From DATLSM01 sp049585815 (GTDB taxonomy: Bacteria > Actinomycetota > Thermoleophilia > Solirubrobacterales > 70-9), in the NCBI GenBank assembly GCA_049585815.1, contig JBAVAR010000014.1, positions 1 through 35,893 on the forward strand: a stretch of 35,893 nt of DNA, written 5' to 3'. The notes beneath the pieces were generated by a model. The model worked only from the letters and a program-made list of their open reading frames with translations, had not been told where the DNA came from and ran no database searches. The first letter of the stretch is position 1. Each line of letters starts with the position of its first letter. The position numbers and the translations under genes were made by a program. Below, one piece after another: positions 7,537 to 15,612 of the stretch.

Positions 7537-7930
7537 TACCGGCCCGCTTCTCGCGGCCGCTGACCAGGGCGACCCGGACCACGCGGCCTCGGTCTCTCAA
7601 CTCGCTCGCGGCGACCTGCGCTTTGTCATTCCCGCCCCGGTTGCCACTGAGACCGCGCAGATGATCGCCCGCCGCCTCGGATCTGTGGCAGAGGCGAAGT
7701 TCCACCGAGCCCTGGCCACCCAGGAGGTCGAGCCGCTTGCACTCGAGGACTTCACCCGGATCGCCGAGCTGATCGAGCAATACGCCGACTTCCCACTCGG
7801 CGGCGTCGACGCCTCCGTCATCGCCCTCGCCGAGCGTCTCGGCACTGCGCTCGTCCTCACCCTCGACCACCGCCATTTCGCCGCGGTTCGTCCCAGTCAC
7901 TGCCACTCGCTCGAACTGTTGCCGGCTTGA
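7511..7930 (+). CDS. vapC: VapC-family PIN-domain toxin
   Basis: A 139-aa product from ATG 7511, overlapping the antitoxin gene. PIN features are clear: Asp in VVVADTGPLLAAAD at the N-terminal strand, Glu in PVATETAQMI, Asp in PLGGVDASVIALAERLG and Asp in LTLDHRHFA. These form the metal site for RNA cleavage. The start at 7511 puts the conserved hydrophobic strand and first Asp at the usual distance from the N-terminus; the longer frame from 7484 would add an atypical basic extension. The pair lies between the transfer module and the integration genes. Confidence 0.9.
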   Translation: MPSAVVVADTGPLLAAADQGDPDHAASVSQLARGDLRFVIPAPVATETAQMIARRLGSVAEAKFHRALATQEVEPLALEDFTRIAELIEQYADFPLGGVDASVIALAERLGTALVLTLDHRHFAAVRPSHCHSLELLPA

Positions 7931-7970
7931 ACTGGATCCAATCGGCGCCAGGGTGCGCCCCACACGGCCT

Positions 7971-8014
7971 GCATCCCATGCCCGCCCCTTCGGGTTGTGG
8001 TGGGCATGGGATGC
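7971..8014 (+). repeat. Large perfect inverted repeat between vapC and the excisionase gene
   Basis: Arms GCATCCCATGCCC (7971-7983) and GGGCATGGGATGC (8002-8014) are perfect 13-bp complements around an 18-base loop that holds a smaller CCCCTTCGGG-type fold. No T-tract follows, only AAAACC, so a simple intrinsic terminator is not supported, although a U-less actinobacterial terminator remains possible. It could instead be a binding site controlling the excisionase-integrase operon. Confidence 0.6.
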
Positions 8015-8102
8015 AAAACCAAGCCGCGGGTGGGCCGAAACCACTCCGGTAAACGTCTTAGGCACATGGACAGTCCGATCGAGGAGACCTCGGGGTAAGT
8101 CG

Positions 8103-8321
8103 ATGGCGAAGAAGCTCACCACTTCCATACCGCGGATCGCGCTGACCCCGCCGGAGGCTGCGGCGGCCATCGGGGTCGGCCCCGACTTCTTTGACGCCAA
8201 CGTCGCGCCGGAGCTGCGACTGATCAGGCGTGGCCGCAAGCGGCTGGTGCCGGTCATCGAGCTCGAGCGCTGGACAGCGGAGAACGCGTCCCAGCCTGTC
8301 GCCTCGGAAGTTTTGCGCTAA
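8103..8321 (+). CDS. Excisionase / helix-turn-helix recombination directionality factor
   Basis: A 72-aa product. The segment ALTPPEAAAAIGVGPDFFDANVAPELR, here abbreviated to its core TPPEAAAAIGVGPDFF, followed by IRRGRKRLVPVIELERW, is the MerR-like winged helix of AlpA/Xis-type DNA-binding proteins: helix, turn, recognition helix, then a basic wing ending in the .P..EL..W signature. It precedes the integrase by 66 bases in the same orientation. The start at ATG 8103 was chosen over longer frames because it gives the normal domain length. Expected role: bending att DNA and favouring excision. Confidence 0.8.
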   Translation: MAKKLTTSIPRIALTPPEAAAAIGVGPDFFDANVAPELRLIRRGRKRLVPVIELERWTAENASQPVASEVLR

Positions 8322-8387
8322 GAGGTAGATGCCCCGACCACGCGGCGCTAAAGGGGCTCACGAAGATCGAACGAGGAGGCGAGAGAA

Positions 8388-9758
8388 ATGGCTGAGGGAA
8401 TCGTCAAACGTCACTCGAAGAGCTGCGCAAGCAGGGTCGGGGAACGCTGTCGGTGCGCCGGTGGCTACGAGGCATCCGTCTATTCCGCGCGCGATCGCAG
8501 AAAGGTGCGCAAAACCTTCAAGCACGAAGCAGAAGCGAAGTCCTGGCGCGCGGAGGCAAAGCGGGCCCTCGACCACGGCACCCTACGGGCGCCGTCGCGT
8601 CGGACCTTGCTTCAAGCCGCTGAGACCTGGCTTGAGGGCGCTGAGCGCGGTGAGATCCGCAACCGCTCCGGCCGTCCATACAAGCCCGCAACACTTCGCG
8701 GCTATCGACAGGCGCTCGATCACCAAATCCTTCCGACACTGGGCTCGCGGAAGCTGAACGCGGTCACGACCTCCGACCTTCAGGCGCTCGTCGACGGCTG
8801 GCAGGCAGAAGGCCGCGCCGCCTCAACCGTCCGCAACTCGATCAAGCCTCTGCAGGCGATCTATCGCCGGGCGCGCTCGCGCGAGGGCCTGGCGATCAAC
8901 CCAACCTCTGATCTCGAACTTCCCGCCCCTACCTCAACTGAGGTAGAGATCGTCGCTCCACGGGTGGCCGCACGATTGCTCGATGTCCTGCCCGTCGAGG
9001 ATCGCGCGATCTGGGCGACGGCGCTCTACGCGGGCCTGCGCTACGGCGAGCTGCGGGCGCTGCGCTGGAGCGCGGTGGACATGGCGAAGGGCGTGATCGA
9101 AGTTCGCGAGTCGTGGGACCCAAAGGTGGGCTCCATCGATCCCAAGACTAGGAAGTCGCGGCGCAAGGTGCCGATTCCGGGCCTCCTCCGCGATCTCTTG
9201 CTCGACCAGCGAATGCGGCGCGGTGAGCCCTCCGATGATTCACTTGTCTTTGCCGAAGAAGACCAGGTTCCGTTCCAGGCGGAGCGGCTTTATTGGCGAG
9301 CTGACCGCGCCTGGGGGGTCGACTCGGCGCGCCGCGCGTGCCTTCAGCGTTTCGGCGCCCTGGATCCAAAGACCTTTGAGCGTCGCGGGCAAATGGTCGC
9401 AGGGTTGGGCCAAGAAGGTCACCCGCAAAGGGCGATTGCGGGCGCCTTGGGGTTGAGCACGATTCAGGTTCGCGACATTTTGGCGAAGCTCCCGCAGCGC
9501 GAGGGCATTGTGGGCAGCAAGCCGTTGGCACGGCTACGACTTCACCAGGCACGCCATACATACGCTTCGTTCATGATCGCTGCTGGAGTGAACGCCAAGG
9601 CTCTATCAGTGTTCATGGGGCACTCATCGATCACCGTGACGTTCGATCTCTACGGACACCTGATGCCTGGCACCGAGGCCGAGGGGGCGGCGCTGCTCGA
9701 TGCCTTCCTCGGCGCCCAGATTGACGTCGGCGAGCAGGCAGCGCGGGCAGCCGTGTAG
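8388..9758 (+). CDS. int: Tyrosine recombinase (integrase) with an inserted helix-turn-helix segment
   Basis: A 456-aa product with AGGAGG eight to twelve bases before ATG 8388. The N-terminus has a Cys-rich arm-binding start (C13, C21, C23). The SAM-like core-binding domain covers about 75-180 and the catalytic domain about 190-445. Active-site residues are all present: Arg217 (GLRYGE), Lys260 (RRKVPIP), His386-x-x-Arg389 (HQARHTYAS), His412 (MGHSS) and Tyr422 (DLYGHLMPG). Between the beta region and the HxxR box lies an extra stretch (about 310-380) that contains a helix-turn-helix-like segment (QRAIAGALGLSTIQVRDIL). It lies 291 bases from the 3' end of tRNA-Ser(TGA), its probable target. 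Confidence 0.92.
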   Translation: MAEGIVKRHSKSCASRVGERCRCAGGYEASVYSARDRRKVRKTFKHEAEAKSWRAEAKRALDHGTLRAPSRRTLLQAAETWLEGAERGEIRNRSGRPYKPATLRGYRQALDHQILPTLGSRKLNAVTTSDLQALVDGWQAEGRAASTVRNSIKPLQAIYRRARSREGLAINPTSDLELPAPTSTEVEIVAPRVAARLLDVLPVEDRAIWATALYAGLRYGELRALRWSAVDMAKGVIEVRESWDPKVGSIDPKTRKSRRKVPIPGLLRDLLLDQRMRRGEPSDDSLVFAEEDQVPFQAERLYWRADRAWGVDSARRACLQRFGALDPKTFERRGQMVAGLGQEGHPQRAIAGALGLSTIQVRDILAKLPQREGIVGSKPLARLRLHQARHTYASFMIAAGVNAKALSVFMGHSSITVTFDLYGHLMPGTEAEGAALLDAFLGAQIDVGEQAARAAV

Positions 9759-9924
9759 TAGCCATCGCTGCGCTGCAGCTGCCGCGAATTGAGAGGCAGC
9801 GAACCGGAATATCGAGCCGTGCAGGGTAGCTCGAAAATTCAGGGCAAAGGGCTCGATCCCAAGCTCTGAATCCCGATCGAAATCCGCGCGCTCAGCTCAC
9901 CTGGAGCGGCGGGACCATCGACCC

Positions 9925-9946
9925 GTGCGCCAGTCGTGCGCCAGTC
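9925..9946 (+). repeat. Tandem 11-bp repeat near the attachment site (integrase arm sites?)
   Basis: GTGCGCCAGTC is present twice head to tail (9925-9935, 9936-9946), about 100 bases from the 3' end of tRNA-Ser(TGA). A period of 11 bases, roughly one helical turn, suits arm-type binding sites of a tyrosine integrase. The rest of 9759-10048 shows no gene. A similar 11-bp-period pair lies beside tRNA-Arg at 17240-17261. Confidence 0.5.
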
Positions 9947-10048
9947 AGCCACCGAAACAGCCGGTTTCAACCGGAGACAGTCGGACCCGAATGGAGGCTC
10001 TGGATGGTGCCACAAACGGCTCTGGAAAGCCAGATTCGGCTTGATTAG

Positions 10049-10137
10049 CGGAGGGGGTGGGATTCGAACCCACGAGACACCCGAAGGCATCTAACGGCTT
10101 TCAAGGCCGCCGCATTCAACCGCTCTGCCACCCCTCC
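10049..10137 (-). tRNA. tRNA-Ser, anticodon TGA
   Basis: Folds as a class II tRNA of 89 bases. The acceptor stem is GGAGGGG with CCCCTCC, the anticodon stem-loop is GGCCT-TGAAAGCC with anticodon TGA, there is a long variable arm (GATGCCTTCGGGTGTC), and the T arm is GTGGG-TTCGAAT-CCCAC. The discriminator is G and no CCA is encoded. Its 3' end faces the integrase gene, so the 3' part is the likely integration site of the left element; the matching att copy should lie left of the window. Confidence 0.95.
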
Positions 10138-10211
10138 GGGGCGTGAGACGTGGAGCGATGCTAGAGGCAACGCGAAATGGATTTCGCTCCGGCCGGTGAT
10201 TGGATGGAGCA

Positions 10212-11366
10212 ATGCGCCGGCTGCTCATCCTCGCCTCAATGATGGTCTTTTTTGATGTCACCTTCTACTCGGCGATCGCCCCGCTACTGCCGACCTACGT
10301 CGCCGAGTTCGGCCTCAACGAGGCGGAAGCGGGCATACTCTCCGCAGCCTATGCCGCGGGCACATTGGTTGCCTCGCTCCCCGCAGGGTTTGTGGCCACC
10401 CGCTTCGGTCCCCGACGCACTGCAATTGGCGGACTGCTGCTTCTCGGGCTCTCCAGTCTCGCCTTCGGCTTCGCCCGCGACATCACCTTGCTTGATGCCG
10501 CTCGTTTAGTCCAGGGAATCTCCGGTGCGCTGATCTGGTCCGGAGCACTGACCTGGCTGATCACAACCGCTCCCGACGATCAGCGCGGCGCAGTGATCGG
10601 CACCGCGCTGGGCACGGCGGTTGCGGGCGCCTTGGTCGGTCCGGGTCTGGGCGCGATCGCGGCCGAAATCGGCACTGAACCAGTCTTCGGTTCGGTCTTA
10701 CTCATCGCCCTTGTCCTCGCCTTCCTTGCATCCCGCCTGTCAGAGGCCCGCATGCCCGAGGAGCAGAGTCTGCGCGAGGTGGCGGCGAGGATCTTCGGCC
10801 GGGCGGTCCTCACAGGTACCGCCTTGGTCGCCGTCCCCTCGCTGATGTTCGGTGCAATCGAGGTACTGGTGCCACTACGGATCGCTGCCCTGGGCGGGAG
10901 CCACGCCGTGATCGCAGCCGGATTCGTCACAGGCGCGGCGTTGGAGGCGGGGCTGGCACCGGTCGCCGGTCGCTATTCCGACCGGGTCGGTGGCCGGTCC
11001 CCGTACAGCGTCGGATTGGCGATCTGCGCGGCAGCGATGACGGTGATTGCGGTGGCCCAAGTGCTTGGGGTCGTCCTCGCCGGGCTGATCGCTACCTCGC
11101 TCGGTGCCGGTATCTGTTTCGCGCCGGCGTTGGCGATGCTCTCCGAGGCGGCTGAGCTCAGCCGCCTGCATCAAGGCTTTGCCGCAGGGCTCTCGAACAT
11201 GGCCTGGGCTGCGGGGCAGGTGGCGGGAGGGGTTGCCGGAGGCGCCATGGCGAGCATCACCGGTTACGCCGTCCCCAGCCTAGCCATAGTCGCCCTCCTG
11301 CTCACCACCGCCGCCTACGCCCGATTTGCCCTCACGCCAGCCGCGGCTGATCCTGCGGGGGGCTAG
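10212..11366 (+). CDS. Major facilitator superfamily transporter
   Basis: A 384-aa product from ATG 10212 (GGAG just upstream; a TTG at 10200 is the alternative). Twelve hydrophobic segments are readable. After helix 2 comes the MFS motif A region (GFVATRFGPRRTAIGGLLLL), with a related loop (GRYSDRVGGRSPYS) between helices 8 and 9, as in drug:H+ antiporter-type MFS proteins. The substrate cannot be read from the sequence; an exporter of small molecules is the usual role of this subgroup. The lactone-oxidase gene begins nine bases after its stop, so the two may be co-transcribed. Confidence 0.88.
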   Translation: MRRLLILASMMVFFDVTFYSAIAPLLPTYVAEFGLNEAEAGILSAAYAAGTLVASLPAGFVATRFGPRRTAIGGLLLLGLSSLAFGFARDITLLDAARLVQGISGALIWSGALTWLITTAPDDQRGAVIGTALGTAVAGALVGPGLGAIAAEIGTEPVFGSVLLIALVLAFLASRLSEARMPEEQSLREVAARIFGRAVLTGTALVAVPSLMFGAIEVLVPLRIAALGGSHAVIAAGFVTGAALEAGLAPVAGRYSDRVGGRSPYSVGLAICAAAMTVIAVAQVLGVVLAGLIATSLGAGICFAPALAMLSEAAELSRLHQGFAAGLSNMAWAAGQVAGGVAGGAMASITGYAVPSLAIVALLLTTAAYARFALTPAAADPAGG

Positions 11367-11375
11367 GTTTAGGAC

Positions 11376-12675
11376 GTGGAGGACGTCTGGCGTAACTGGA
11401 CCCGGGACCAGTCGTGCGTGCCGGCCGAGATCGTCCACCCGCGCACCCGTGAGGAGCTTGCTGAGGCGATTGGACGGGCGAGCGCAGGAGGGCGGAAGGT
11501 GAGCGTCACTGGTTCGGGCCATTCCTTCACCGAGGCAACGCTTACCGACGGCACGCTGATCGGGATCGAGGCGTTGAGCAATGTGATCGACGCCGACCCA
11601 CCTTCCGGCCTGGTGAGGGTGGAAGGGGGGGGCCGTCCTTGCCGGTCTCAACCAGGAGCTGCACCGCATTGGCCTGGCAATGGAGAACCTTGGCGACATC
11701 GACCGCCAGACGATCGCCGGTGCGATCTCCACCGGCACGCACGGCACGGGCGCGAGACTGAGAAATCTTTCCTCACAGGTCGAGTCGCTCGAGATGGTGC
11801 TCGCCGACGGCAGTGTGCGCGAGCTGAGCGCGGCCGATGACCCCGAGCTGATGCGTGCGGCACGGGTGGGCGTCGGTTCGCTGGGCGCGATCTCGGCGGT
11901 GACCCTGCGCTGCGTGCCGGCGTTCAATTTGCGAAGAGTCGACACTCCGCGCCCACTTGATGAAGTTCTCGACACCTTTCAGGAGCGCGCCGACGCCCAC
12001 GATCACTACGAGTTCTTCACCTTTCCATATGCCGACAGCGCTCTGGTCCTGGAGCGGAACCGCACCGCCGCGCCGCCGCGCCCCCGCGGGCGCGCTGCCA
12101 CCTTCCTCAACGACACCGTGCTTGAGCATTGGGCGCTTGAGGCACTCTCGGCCGCCGGCAGGGCGCAGCCCCGAGCGATCCCCACCCTGGCCCGCCTCGC
12201 CTCCCGCCTCGCCTCCGGCACCAGCGTCACCGAACGCAGTGACCACATTTTCGCCAACGAGCGAAGGGTGCGCTTCACGGAGATGGAGTACGGGGTACCG
12301 CGTCAATATGGGCCGGAGGCGGCGCGACGAGCGATTGAGTGGGTCCGTGCCAATGATTTCCCGGTCTTCTTCCCGATCGAGGTGAGGGTCGCCGCGGCCG
12401 ATGACGCGGCGCTCAGCTCTGCCTTTGACCGCGACACCGCCTACATCGCAGTCCACCAGTACCGCGGCATGGAGTGGCGCCCCTACTTCGAAGCAGTCGA
12501 GGAGATCATGAATTCCTATGAAGGTCGCCCCCATTGGGGCAAGCGCCACTTCCAGACAGCTGAGACCCTCGCCCCTCGCTACCCCGCCTGGGTCGAGTTC
12601 CAGGCGGCTCGCGACCTTCTCGACCCTGCTCGCATATTCACCAACGAGTACGCGACGAGGGTGCTCGGCCCGTGA
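11376..12675 (+). pseudogene. FAD-linked sugar-lactone oxidase (L-gulono/D-arabinono-lactone oxidase type), frameshifted
   Basis: Two overlapping frames together make one protein of about 432 aa. The N-terminal part from GTG 11376 has the FAD-binding PCMH fold with TGSGHSFTE, whose His is the covalent FAD attachment residue in this family. The frame is lost in an 8-G run (11625-11632). Removing one G restores VEGGAVLAGLNQELHRIG and then MENLGDIDRQTIAGAISTGT in the second frame. The C-terminal ALO domain ends in HWGKRHF, then YPAWVEFQAARDLLDP and the expected tail. Everything else is intact, so the lesion is a sequencing error, a recent mutation or slippage. The gene abuts, tail to tail, the aldolase/deaminase gene on the other strand. 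Confidence 0.85.
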
Positions 12676-13872
12676 TCAAAGAAAGGCTTTGCCCTCGCCG
12701 CGGTAGGTGGCAACCTGGTCGACGATGGCGCCGTCCTCAACCAGATACAAGGAGTTAAATCGCTCGCAGAGCTCACCGGCCTTGGCGTGACGGAGGTAGG
12801 CACGGTCACCGATCTGCAGTTGCGTGGCGCCGGTGCCGAGCAGCGGCGTCTGCACCTCGCCGGCACCCTCCTCGGGGTCCAGGCGAAGGTCCGGCGGGAG
12901 CCAGGGCGAGGGCAGCCGCGCGACATCGCCGCTGCCGGAGGCGAGATAACCGCCACCCAGAGCGGTCGCCACGCCATGACTCGGCTTACGAACTATCGGC
13001 AGCGCGAAGCCCGCCGCCGGGGTTAGGTTGAAGCGGGTGTAGTTATCGAAGAGGGTCGGCGCGTAGAAGCCCGAGCCGGCTGTGACCTCGGTTACGGCGT
13101 CCTCCGCGGCGGTGAGCTCGAGGCTGCCCGTTCCGCCGCCGTTGACGATCTCAAGCGCCGCAATCTCCCCCACCGCGGCGGCTATCTTCGCCCGTCGTTC
13201 GACCAGCTCGGCTGCGGAGCGCCGCTGCACGAAGCGAATCGCGGCGCCACGCAGCCGCCGTCCCGGCGGCCGATCTGGGACCCCGGCGATCTGCCCCTCG
13301 TAGGCCATCAGCGCGACCAGCTCAAGCTGGGGATGCCTGTCGATCTCCTCTGCCAGGGCAACGGCCTGCGCCACCGTGTGGACGGGGGAGCGCTTTGGCC
13401 CCACCTTTGCCCGCCCGCCCAGCACCCACCAGCCGGCGTCAACATCTATGCAGACCCGCACCGGCGCGGCCCCAGCACCGAGCACCGACTCAATCGCTTC
13501 CAGGTGCTCGCCACAATCGACCATCACAATCGGCGCACCCGTCGGGTTGGCGACAGAGCGCAGGGCCAGCTCTCTCAGCGCGTCGGAGTCTGCGGTCGGG
13601 TAGGCGAGCAGCAGATCCTCAAACCCGTGTGCGGCGAGCCAGAGGGTCTCGGGCAGGGTGAAGGTGAGCATGCCCGCGAATCGCTCATGGCGGCGCAGGA
13701 TCCTCTCCAACAGCGCTCGGCAGCGCACCGACTTGCTGGCGACCCGGATCGGCTTGCCCGCCGCCCGTGCCAGCATCGAGTCGGCGTTATCCCACATCGC
13801 GTCGAGGTCGACGAAGGCAAATGGCGCCTTGACCTCCTCAAAGATCTGCTCGTACTCCTCGTGGGTGGCCAT
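12676..13872 (-). CDS. Alanine-racemase-fold PLP enzyme (amino acid aldolase/deaminase, D-threonine aldolase type)
   Basis: A 398-aa product. The N-terminus (FAFVDLDAMWDNADSMLARA, then KPIRVASKSVRC) is the PLP barrel start, with Lys in VASKS as the expected Schiff-base residue. The C-terminal half (GGGTGSLELTA, YAPTLFDNY, then TQLQIGDRAYLRHAKAGEL) matches the D-serine dehydratase-like second domain that binds metal through His and Cys. A reaction on a beta-hydroxy D-amino acid is likely, but the substrate is not readable. The stop codon touches the stop of the lactone oxidase with no bases between. Such genes are commonly neighbours of lactone oxidases in actinobacteria, to my knowledge. Confidence 0.82.
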   Translation of the reverse strand: MATHEEYEQIFEEVKAPFAFVDLDAMWDNADSMLARAAGKPIRVASKSVRCRALLERILRRHERFAGMLTFTLPETLWLAAHGFEDLLLAYPTADSDALRELALRSVANPTGAPIVMVDCGEHLEAIESVLGAGAAPVRVCIDVDAGWWVLGGRAKVGPKRSPVHTVAQAVALAEEIDRHPQLELVALMAYEGQIAGVPDRPPGRRLRGAAIRFVQRRSAAELVERRAKIAAAVGEIAALEIVNGGGTGSLELTAAEDAVTEVTAGSGFYAPTLFDNYTRFNLTPAAGFALPIVRKPSHGVATALGGGYLASGSGDVARLPSPWLPPDLRLDPEEGAGEVQTPLLGTGATQLQIGDRAYLRHAKAGELCERFNSLYLVEDGAIVDQVATYRGEGKAFL

Positions 13873-13915
13873 GCCAAACGAGCCTATCCCGGTTGCTCTT
13901 ACAATCGGATCGCCC

Positions 13916-14004
13916 GGAGAGGTGGCCGAGTGGCTGAAGGCACTCGCCTGCTAAGCGAGTAGGGGGCGCAAGCTCTCTCGAGGGTTCGAATCCCTCCCTC
14001 TCCG
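13916..14004 (+). tRNA. tRNA-Ser, anticodon GCT
   Basis: An 89-base class II tRNA: acceptor GGAGAGG with CCTCTCC, discriminator G, anticodon loop CTGCTAA (anticodon GCT) on stem CTCGC/GCGAG, a long variable arm, and T loop TTCGAAT. No encoded CCA. A TACAAT -10-like box at 13900-13905 fits a start just before the tRNA. The base after the discriminator is the first base of the in-frame CTG that appears to begin pyruvate kinase. Confidence 0.95.
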
Positions 14005-15417
14005 CTGAAGCGACGCACGAAGATCATCGCCACCGTGGGGCCCGCGAGCTGGGACGGCCCTGTCCTGGAGCGGCTGGTCGAGGCCGGTGCAGACGTCCTA
14101 CGCCTCAACTTCTCCCATGCCGACCCGGAGCGACACGCAGGCACAATCGAGGCGATCCGTGCGGCGGCTGAGCGGGTCGGCCGCGAGGTTGCCGTGCTGG
14201 GTGATCTGCCGGGTCCGAAGCTGCGAGTCGGGGAGCTGCGCGGCGACGTCGTCGAGCTGGAGACAGGTAGGCAGGTGACCCTCACTCCCCGCCGGGTTGA
14301 GGGAGATGCCGAGACGATCCCCGTCTCCTGGCCGGGCGTCACCTCGCTCCGCCCGGGCGAGATGGTCTATCTGGCCGACGGGGCGATCCGCCTTCGTGTC
14401 TGCAACCTGGGGGCCGATCGGGTCACTTGCGAGGTTGAGGTTGGCGGGACACTGTCCTCCCATAAGGGAATGAACGTGCCTGGCGTTGCGGCCGGGCCAG
14501 CGGCAACGGACGGCGATCTCGGCTGGGTCGAGTTCGCGGTGCGCCACGGCATCGACCTACTTGCAGTTTCCTTCGTCTCCGCCGCCGCCGATCTGGAGCC
14601 GGTCGCGGATCGGCTGCAGGAGCTTGGCTCGAGCATTCCGTTGATTGCCAAGATCGAGAAGCGCGAGGCAGCGGCTAACGCCGAGGAGATCGTCGCCGCG
14701 GCGACGGGTGGGATCATGGTCGCCCGCGGGGACCTGGGAATCGAGCTGCCTCTGGCGGAGGTCCCTGTTGTGCAGAAGCGACTGATCCGTCTGGCGGGAA
14801 AACGCTCCAAGCCGGCGATAACGGCGACCCAGATGCTGGCATCGATGGTTACCGCGCGACGCCCGACCCGGGCCGAGGTGACCGACGTCGCCAATGCGAT
14901 CTACGACGGCACCGACGCTGTGATGCTCTCCGAGGAGACTGCAGTTGGTCAGTACCCCGACGAGGCGGTGCGGGTCATGGACCAGATCGCGCTGGCGACC
15001 GAGCCTGACCTGCGCTACGGCGAGTGGCTGTTTACGCGGACCGACCAGGCGACCCAGGACGTCGCCGATTCGGTCGCCCAGAGCGCTGTCGGCGCGGTCT
15101 ACCGCCTCGGGCTAAAGGCATTGGTGGTGCCCACGACCAGCGGGCGCACCGCTCGCCTGGTCTCGGCCCACCGCCCGAATGTGCCGGTGCTGGCGATCTC
15201 CCCGCGGATTGAGACGGTGCGCCGCCTCAGCCTCCTCTTCGGCGTGACTGCGGTACGGAGTGACTATGAGACCGAGGTGCGTGGGCTGTTGGACGGCTGT
15301 GCCGCCCTTGCCGGCCGTCTCGGTATCGCCACTTCCGGAGAGCTGATCGCGATTACCGCTGGCCTGCCGGAGCAGGAGCTCGGCACCAACCTCTTTGAGG
15401 TCCATCGGGTGCCCTGA
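14005..15417 (+). CDS. pyk: Pyruvate kinase
   Basis: A 470-aa product if it starts at CTG 14005. It converts phosphoenolpyruvate and ADP to pyruvate and ATP. The first strand of the barrel (KRRTKIIATVGPAS) is encoded only if translation starts at 14005. The first standard start, GTG 14035, would remove KRRTKIIAT, which is conserved in the family. The PK signature LIAKIEKREA and the metal/substrate loop MVARGDLGIELP are present, then ITATQMLASM and the regulatory C-terminal domain (from about 345) with VVPTTSGRTAR. No ATG, GTG or TTG occurs in frame between the TAG at 13960 and 14035. The CTG follows the tRNA-Ser 3' end with no spacer, so tRNA processing would leave a leaderless message. Confidence 0.93.
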   Translation: MKRRTKIIATVGPASWDGPVLERLVEAGADVLRLNFSHADPERHAGTIEAIRAAAERVGREVAVLGDLPGPKLRVGELRGDVVELETGRQVTLTPRRVEGDAETIPVSWPGVTSLRPGEMVYLADGAIRLRVCNLGADRVTCEVEVGGTLSSHKGMNVPGVAAGPAATDGDLGWVEFAVRHGIDLLAVSFVSAAADLEPVADRLQELGSSIPLIAKIEKREAAANAEEIVAAATGGIMVARGDLGIELPLAEVPVVQKRLIRLAGKRSKPAITATQMLASMVTARRPTRAEVTDVANAIYDGTDAVMLSEETAVGQYPDEAVRVMDQIALATEPDLRYGEWLFTRTDQATQDVADSVAQSAVGAVYRLGLKALVVPTTSGRTARLVSAHRPNVPVLAISPRIETVRRLSLLFGVTAVRSDYETEVRGLLDGCAALAGRLGIATSGELIAITAGLPEQELGTNLFEVHRVP

Positions 15418-15562
15418 CCACAGCGCTGAGGGGCGCAACTCCCTGGTCTTGACTCGGCGAAGCACCGATGACCACAGGGCGGCCACCGAGGCGCCGTCTC
15501 TTGTCCGGCTGGCGCAGCCACCGCAGAGATGGTTCCTCCGCGGGGTCCCGGCAATTCGCACC

Positions 15563-15591
15563 TTGAAGTCGGGGTGCCTGTTAGCTATTAG
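15563..15591 (+). promoter_or_regulatory. Promoter of the secreted-protein gene
   Basis: TTGAAG (15563-15568), exactly 17 bases, then TATTAG (15586-15591). Transcription would begin near 15598. A GAGGAAG motif at the end of the -10 region precedes an ATG at 15603 that encodes only six residues before a stop (15603-15623) and overlaps the start region of the following gene. Confidence 0.5.
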
Positions 15592-15612
15592 AGGAAGCTT
15601 TGATGAGAAAAA

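Noticed and set aside
13333..13962. Long plus-strand ORF of 209 codons
   Set aside because: It lies antisense to the well-supported PLP enzyme and is a product of high GC content.
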